From assembly GCA_029940125.1 (NCBI GenBank), contig JAOZRP010000051.1:1-10820 (forward strand): a DNA stretch of 10,820 nt, written 5' to 3'. Positions 7,504-10,820 of this stretch are shown piece after piece. Source of the DNA: a bacterium. GTDB lineage: Bacteria > Desulfobacterota > Anaeroferrophillalia > Anaeroferrophillales > Anaeroferrophillaceae. The position numbers and the translations under genes are program-made. The notes below the pieces were generated by a model. The model was not told where the DNA came from. It made no database searches and worked only from the letters and a program-made list of their open reading frames with translations. Numbering within the stretch: position 1 is the first letter of the stretch; every line of letters begins with the position of its first letter.

Positions 7504-10500
7504 GTGGAACACGACGTATTGCCAACCGAAATCACGCAGCAGTTTCCCCCGAGTTTTGGCCAAAATAATTTTGGCGACGTCATGGTTGTCGGCGGCGGGG
7601 TCAGCGGCATCCAGGCTTCGCTGGACCTGGCCACCGCCGGATTCAAGGTCTACCTGGTTGAGCAGGGGCCGAGCATCGGCGGCCACATGGCTCAGCTGGA
7701 CAAGACCTTCCCCACCAACGACTGCTCGATGTGAATACTCTCACCTAAACTGGTCGAGGTCGGCCGGCATCCGAACATAGAGGTTTTGACATTCACTGAA
7801 GTTGACGACGTGGAAGGGAAGGCGGGGGATTTCAAGGTTACCCTGAAGAAAAAGCCCCGTTACATCATCGAGGACAAATGCACCGGCTGCGGTACCTGCG
7901 TTGAGTACTGCCCGGTGGAGTATCCCGATCCGTTCAACCAGGAAATTTCGACCAACAAGGCCGTTCACGTCTATTTTTCCCAGGCAATTCCCCTGGTCGC
8001 CTACATCGATGAAACCAGCTGCCTCTACCTCAAGGAAAACAAGTGCGACATCTGCCGGGGCGTCTGCCAGGCCAACGCCATCGATTTCAGGCAGACAACC
8101 GAAAAGGCTGAGGTGCATGTGGGAGCAATCATTCTCTCCTGCGGCATCGAGCCGTTTGATCCCAGGGTCAACGAGGAATACGGCTACGGGAAGATGCAGA
8201 ACGTAATCACCAGCATGGATTATGAACGGCTGCTGTCTTCCACCGGCCCCTACGAGGGCGAAGTCCTGCGCAACTCCGACCGCAAACACCCCAAAAAGAT
8301 CGCCTGGATCCAGTGCGTCGGCTCCCGGCGGACAACCCCGGGCGAAAACAGCTACTGTTCGGGGGTATGCTGCACCTATACCCAGAAGCAGGTAATCCTG
8401 ACCAAGGATCACGACCCGGAGGCGGAATGCACCATCTTCCACAACGACATCCGTTCCTTTGGCAAGGATTTTGAGCGTTACTTCCAGCGGGCAGAACAGC
8501 TGCCGGGGGTCCAGTTTATCAGGAGCTACGTCTCCATAGACCGGGAAATTCCCGAAAGCAAAAATGTCGTCATCAGGTACTCTACTTTTGACAGCGGGGT
8601 TAAGGAAGAGGAATTTGACCTGGTGGTTCTTTCCGTGGGTCTGAACCCACCGGCCCAGGTTAAGGAACTGGCCGATAAATTCGGCATTGAACTCAACAAG
8701 CATGGATTCAACCGGGAAAACTACGCCAACCCCATCGCCACCAGCCAGCCGGGGATTTTTGTCAGCGGTGCCTTCCAGGGACCTACGGACATTCCCGAAT
8801 CGGTTTTTACCGCCAGCGGCGCCGGCGCCCAGTGCGGCGAGCTGCTTGACTATCGGCGCGGGAAACTGGCCGAAGAAAGAATATACCCACCGGAAAGGGA
8901 TGTTTCCCAGGAAGAACCGCGGATAGGGGTTTTCGTCTGTCACTGCGGAGCCAACATTTCCAGCGTCGTCAATGTTCCCTCAACGGTTGAATACGCCCTG
9001 ACGCTGCCCAACGTCGTCTACGCCCAGGAACAGCTGTTTTCCTGCGCCACCAATTCCGCCCAGGAGATCACCGAGCTGGCCCGGGAAAAAGGACTTAACC
9101 GGGTGGTGATTGCCGCCTGCTCACCCCGAACCCTGGAGCCCCTGTTCCGGGACACCCTGCGGGAAGCGGGCCTCAATCAATACTACTGCGAAATGGCCAA
9201 CATCAGGGAACACTGCTCCTGGGTTCATAGCAAGCAAAAAGACGAGGCCACCCAGAAGGCCAAGGATATCATCCGCATGTCGGTGGCGAGGGCCAGCCAC
9301 CTGGAGCCCCTGCAGGAATTTGACCTGAACGTCAACAAGGCGGCCCTGGTGGTCGGCGGCGGCATCGCCGGCATGACCTGCGCCCTTTCCATTGCCAAAC
9401 AGGGGCACGAGGTTTACCTGCTGGAAAAAGATAAAGAACTGGGCGGCATGGCCCGCCGGATTCCTTTTACCCTGGAAGGCATGGACGTCCAGGCATACCT
9501 GGCCGATTTGATCCGCGAGGTATATAAAAACCCCCTGATTCATGTCAACCACGAAGCCACGATTACCGGAGTTTCCGGCTACGTGGGCAACTTTGTCACC
9601 ACGGTGAAAAGTGAAGGCCAGGTCAAGGAAATTCAGCATGGGGCAGCGGTCATTGCCACCGGTGCTGAAATGTATCAACCCGACGAGTATCTCTACGGTG
9701 AAAGCGACCAGGTGCTGACTCACCTGGAACTGGGAGAACGGATCGCGGCCAAAGAAGAAAAAGTGGTCACGGCGACAAACCTGATCATGATTCAATGCGT
9801 GGGCTGCCGGAACGAAGACCGCAACTACTGCAGCCGGGTCTGCTGCAGCCATGCCATCAAAAATGCCCTGAAGCTGAAAGAGATCAACCCGGAGATGGAG
9901 ATCACCATCATTTACCGGGATATGAGGACCTATGGCTTCCGGGAGGACTTTTACCGGGAAGCGGCGGAAAAAGAGGTGCGTTTCATCCGCTATGAACCGG
10001 ACAGCAAGCCGGTGGTCGAAGCAGTGGAAGCCGGGGGAAAATCAATAATTAAGGTAACCGTTCCCGATCCTGTCCTTGGCAAACAGCTGGAACTGGAGGC
10101 CGATCTTCTCTCCCTGGCCGCCGCGGTTGTTCCCTCGTCAACCACCAGTGAGGTAGCCGGTCTGTTCAAGGTAACCCTGAGCCCGGACGGTTTTTTCAAG
10201 GAAGCCCATGTCAAGCTGAAACCGGTTGAATTCGCCGCCGACGGCGTTTACCTGTGCGGCACGGCCCACTACCCCAAACACATCCAGGAAGTCATCAACC
10301 AGGCCTACGGCGCCGCCGGGCGGGTCCTGACCCTGCTTTCACACGATACCGTCACTGCCTCCGGCTCCGTCTGCGAGGTGAAAGAGGACGACTGCATTTC
10401 GTGCGGCGCCTGCATTACCGCCTGCACCTATGAAGCCATAAACTTCGTGGAAACCCCGAAAGGCCGGAAGGCCCGGGTCAATCCGGTGCTCTGCAAGGGA

Positions 10501-10635
10501 GACGGGCTCTGCAATTCCAAATGCCCGACCAACGCCATTGTTTTGAAGCACTTTACCAACCAAGAACTTCTGAGCCAGATCGACGCGGCGGTGATCAAAG
10601 AAGAGGTCATGCAGCCGGTTGACGCAGCGGTGTAA
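7504..10635 (+). CDS. bamE: Selenocysteine-containing fused double-HdrA subunit BamE (UGA at 7732-7734 read as Sec)
   Basis: One 1043-aa flavin/iron-sulfur protein when TGA at 7732-7734 is read as Sec77. Module 1 (1 to about 470): FAD-binding Gly-Gly-Gly-Val-Ser-Gly (30-35); Asn-Asp-Cys74-Ser-Met-Sec77; ferredoxin-type clusters C126-x2-C129-x2-C132-x3-C136 and C173-x7-C181-x2-C184-x3-C188; and Gln-Cys-Val-Gly-Ser with Cys-Ser-Gly-Val-Cys-Cys (about 270-290). Module 2 (about 474 onward) looks like a complete HdrA: Val-Cys-His-Cys-Gly-Ala-Asn, Ala-Cys-Ser-Pro-Arg, a second FAD motif Gly-Gly-Gly-Ile-Ala-Gly (618-623), and Gln-Cys-Val-Gly-Cys with Cys-Ser-Arg-Val-Cys-Cys. C-terminal ferredoxin: C964-x2-C967-x2-C970-x3-C974 and C997-x2-D1000-x2-C1003-x3-C1007, with Asp replacing one cysteine. 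HdrA is the flavin site of electron bifurcation, and BamE is expected to do this in the Bam complex. Start: GTG with GAGGAG 7 nt upstream. The region after TGA has no credible start of its own until an unsupported TTG at 7786, and HdrA-like sequence runs straight through the codon. Confidence 0.9.
7732..7734 (+). other. In-frame UGA selenocysteine codon in bamE (Sec77)
   Basis: The TGA replaces the second cysteine of the HdrA Cys-x-x-Cys motif. Codons before it read Thr-Asn-Asp-Cys-Ser-Met. Codons after it read Ile-Leu-Ser-Pro-Lys-Leu-Val-Glu-Val-Gly-Arg-His, the normal HdrA continuation in the same frame. HdrA is a known selenoprotein in some methanogens. Recoding here is inferred from frame continuity and from the hairpin downstream. 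Confidence 0.9.
7750..7767 (+). promoter_or_regulatory. Bacterial SECIS hairpin in bamE
   Basis: CUGGUC (7750-7755) pairs with GGCCGG (7762-7767): six pairs, two of them U-G wobbles next to G-C pairs. The loop is GAGGUC (7756-7761). Loop GG begins 23 nt after the UGA, inside the spacing typical of bacterial SECIS elements. The AGGUC in the loop matches the SelB-recognised loop I recall from E. coli fdhF. The hairpin lies within codons for Leu-Val-Glu-Val-Gly-Arg. Confidence 0.78.
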
Positions 10636-10693
10636 AAATGAGAAGCTCCCGAAATCTCGATATCGGGACCATTGATCCAAGAGGAGAAAATAC
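10636..10693 (+). other. bamE-bamF intercistronic region with a hairpin and a strong RBS
   Basis: TCCCGA (10647-10652) and TCGGGA (10663-10668) form a perfect 6-bp stem with a 10-nt loop, with no T-run after it. AAGAGGAG (10679-10686) lies 7 nt before the bamF ATG and is one of the better ribosome binding sites in the operon. Confidence 0.45.
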
Positions 10694-10820
10694 ATGAGCG
10701 GAAAGATTGAATTCAAACCGAAAATCATCGGTTTCCTGTGCCACTGGTGAGCTTACGGGGCTGCTGACCTGGCTGGAGTTTCCAGACTACAATACACAAG
10801 CGAAATCAGGTTTGTTCGGG
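10694..10820 (+). CDS. bamF: Selenocysteine-containing MvhD-like subunit BamF, partial at the right edge (UGA at 10748-10750 read as Sec)
   Basis: The first 42 codons of an MvhD/FrhD-type (methyl-viologen-reducing hydrogenase delta) subunit, cut by the window edge. Seen: Ile-Ile-Gly-Phe-Leu-Cys16-His-Trp-Sec19-Ala-Tyr-Gly-Ala-Ala-Asp-Leu-Ala-Gly-Val-Ser-Arg-Leu (the first five residues are 11-15), which follows the MvhD signature Cys-x-Trp-Cys-x-Tyr-x-x-Ala-Asp-x-Ala-Gly. MvhD carries a [2Fe-2S] cluster and docks on HdrA, feeding electrons to its flavin; BamF is expected to do the same for BamE. From memory, BamF of Geobacter metallireducens and VhuD of some methanococci are selenoproteins, which supports reading the TGA as Sec. 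Without recoding the product would be a meaningless 18-mer. The start ATG has AAGAGGAG 7 nt upstream. The remaining cysteines and the true length cannot be seen. Confidence 0.88.
10748..10750 (+). other. In-frame UGA selenocysteine codon in bamF (Sec19)
   Basis: The TGA takes the place of the second cysteine in the MvhD Cys-x-Trp-Cys motif, and the family sequence continues in frame to the window edge without another stop. Confidence 0.88.
10773..10785 (+). promoter_or_regulatory. Candidate bacterial SECIS hairpin in bamF
   Basis: CUGGA (10773-10777) pairs perfectly with UCCAG (10781-10785) around the 3-nt loop GUU. The loop guanine is 28 nt downstream of the UGA, within the usual range, and a G at the start of the loop fits the loose bacterial SECIS consensus. 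The stem is short, so this call is weaker than the bamE one. Confidence 0.6.

Noticed and set aside
7504..7734. bamE as a pseudogene broken by a nonsense mutation
   Set aside because: The codon is specifically TGA at a redox cysteine position, with a SECIS-like hairpin at correct spacing. No other damage is seen in 1043 codons, and a neighbouring gene shows the same pattern.
7741..8943. 400-codon minus-strand open frame opposite bamE
   Set aside because: It is an antisense shadow of the HdrA coding sequence; it has no recognisable motif or ribosome binding site and lies inside a conserved gene.
7786..10635. A separate 949-aa gene starting at TTG 7786
   Set aside because: There is no ribosome binding site at 7786, and HdrA-like sequence is already present in frame from 7735 back through the TGA to 7504. 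It is the C-terminal part of one selenoprotein.

Overview
The window looks like chromosomal DNA from an anaerobic, Gram-negative bacterium of the Desulfobacterota / former Deltaproteobacteria type, such as a sulfate reducer, syntroph or Geobacter-like iron reducer. Three things point there. There is a tungsten-enzyme and heterodisulfide-reductase style gene cluster in the order of the bam (class II benzoyl-CoA reductase) operon. There is an mpl peptidoglycan-recycling ligase. Selenocysteine appears to be used at two in-frame UGA codons. No mobile element, tRNA, rRNA or CRISPR array was seen.

Layout. The left third lies on the minus strand: a complete acetyl-CoA C-acetyltransferase-type thiolase (3-1196), a 367-bp gap, and mpl (1564-2988). 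A 643-bp divergent intergenic region (2989-3631) follows. It holds a perfect 10-bp inverted repeat and a perfect 10-bp tandem repeat, both candidate regulator sites. The rest is a plus-strand operon: bamB (3632-5632, tungsten aldehyde:ferredoxin oxidoreductase family), bamC (5651-6196, polyferredoxin), bamD (6249-7400, HdrD-like CCG protein), bamE (7504-10635, fused double HdrA) and the first 42 codons of bamF (10694 to the window edge, MvhD-like).

The most important reading is that bamE is not broken. The TGA at 7732-7734 sits where HdrA proteins have a cysteine (Asn-Asp-Cys-Ser-Met-X-Ile-Leu-Ser-Pro-Lys). The frame continues without interruption for 966 further codons. A 6-bp hairpin with loop GAGGUC follows 15 nt after the codon and resembles the E. 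coli fdhF SECIS loop. The same happens in bamF: the TGA at 10748-10750 replaces the second cysteine of the MvhD Cys-x-Trp-Cys motif and is followed by a small G-containing hairpin. Ordinary gene calling would split bamE into a 76-aa fragment and a 949-aa protein with a false TTG start, and would truncate bamF to 18 aa.

How the genes work together (family knowledge plus inference): BamB with BamC reduces benzoyl-CoA, or a close aromatic acyl-CoA, to the cyclic 1,5-diene. BamD, BamE and BamF form a soluble Hdr/Mvh-like module thought to drive this very low-potential reduction by flavin-based electron bifurcation, fed by NADH-oxidising BamGHI-type subunits that would lie beyond the right edge. 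The thiolase could serve the downstream beta-oxidation, but it is on the other strand and separated by mpl, so that link is only suggestive.
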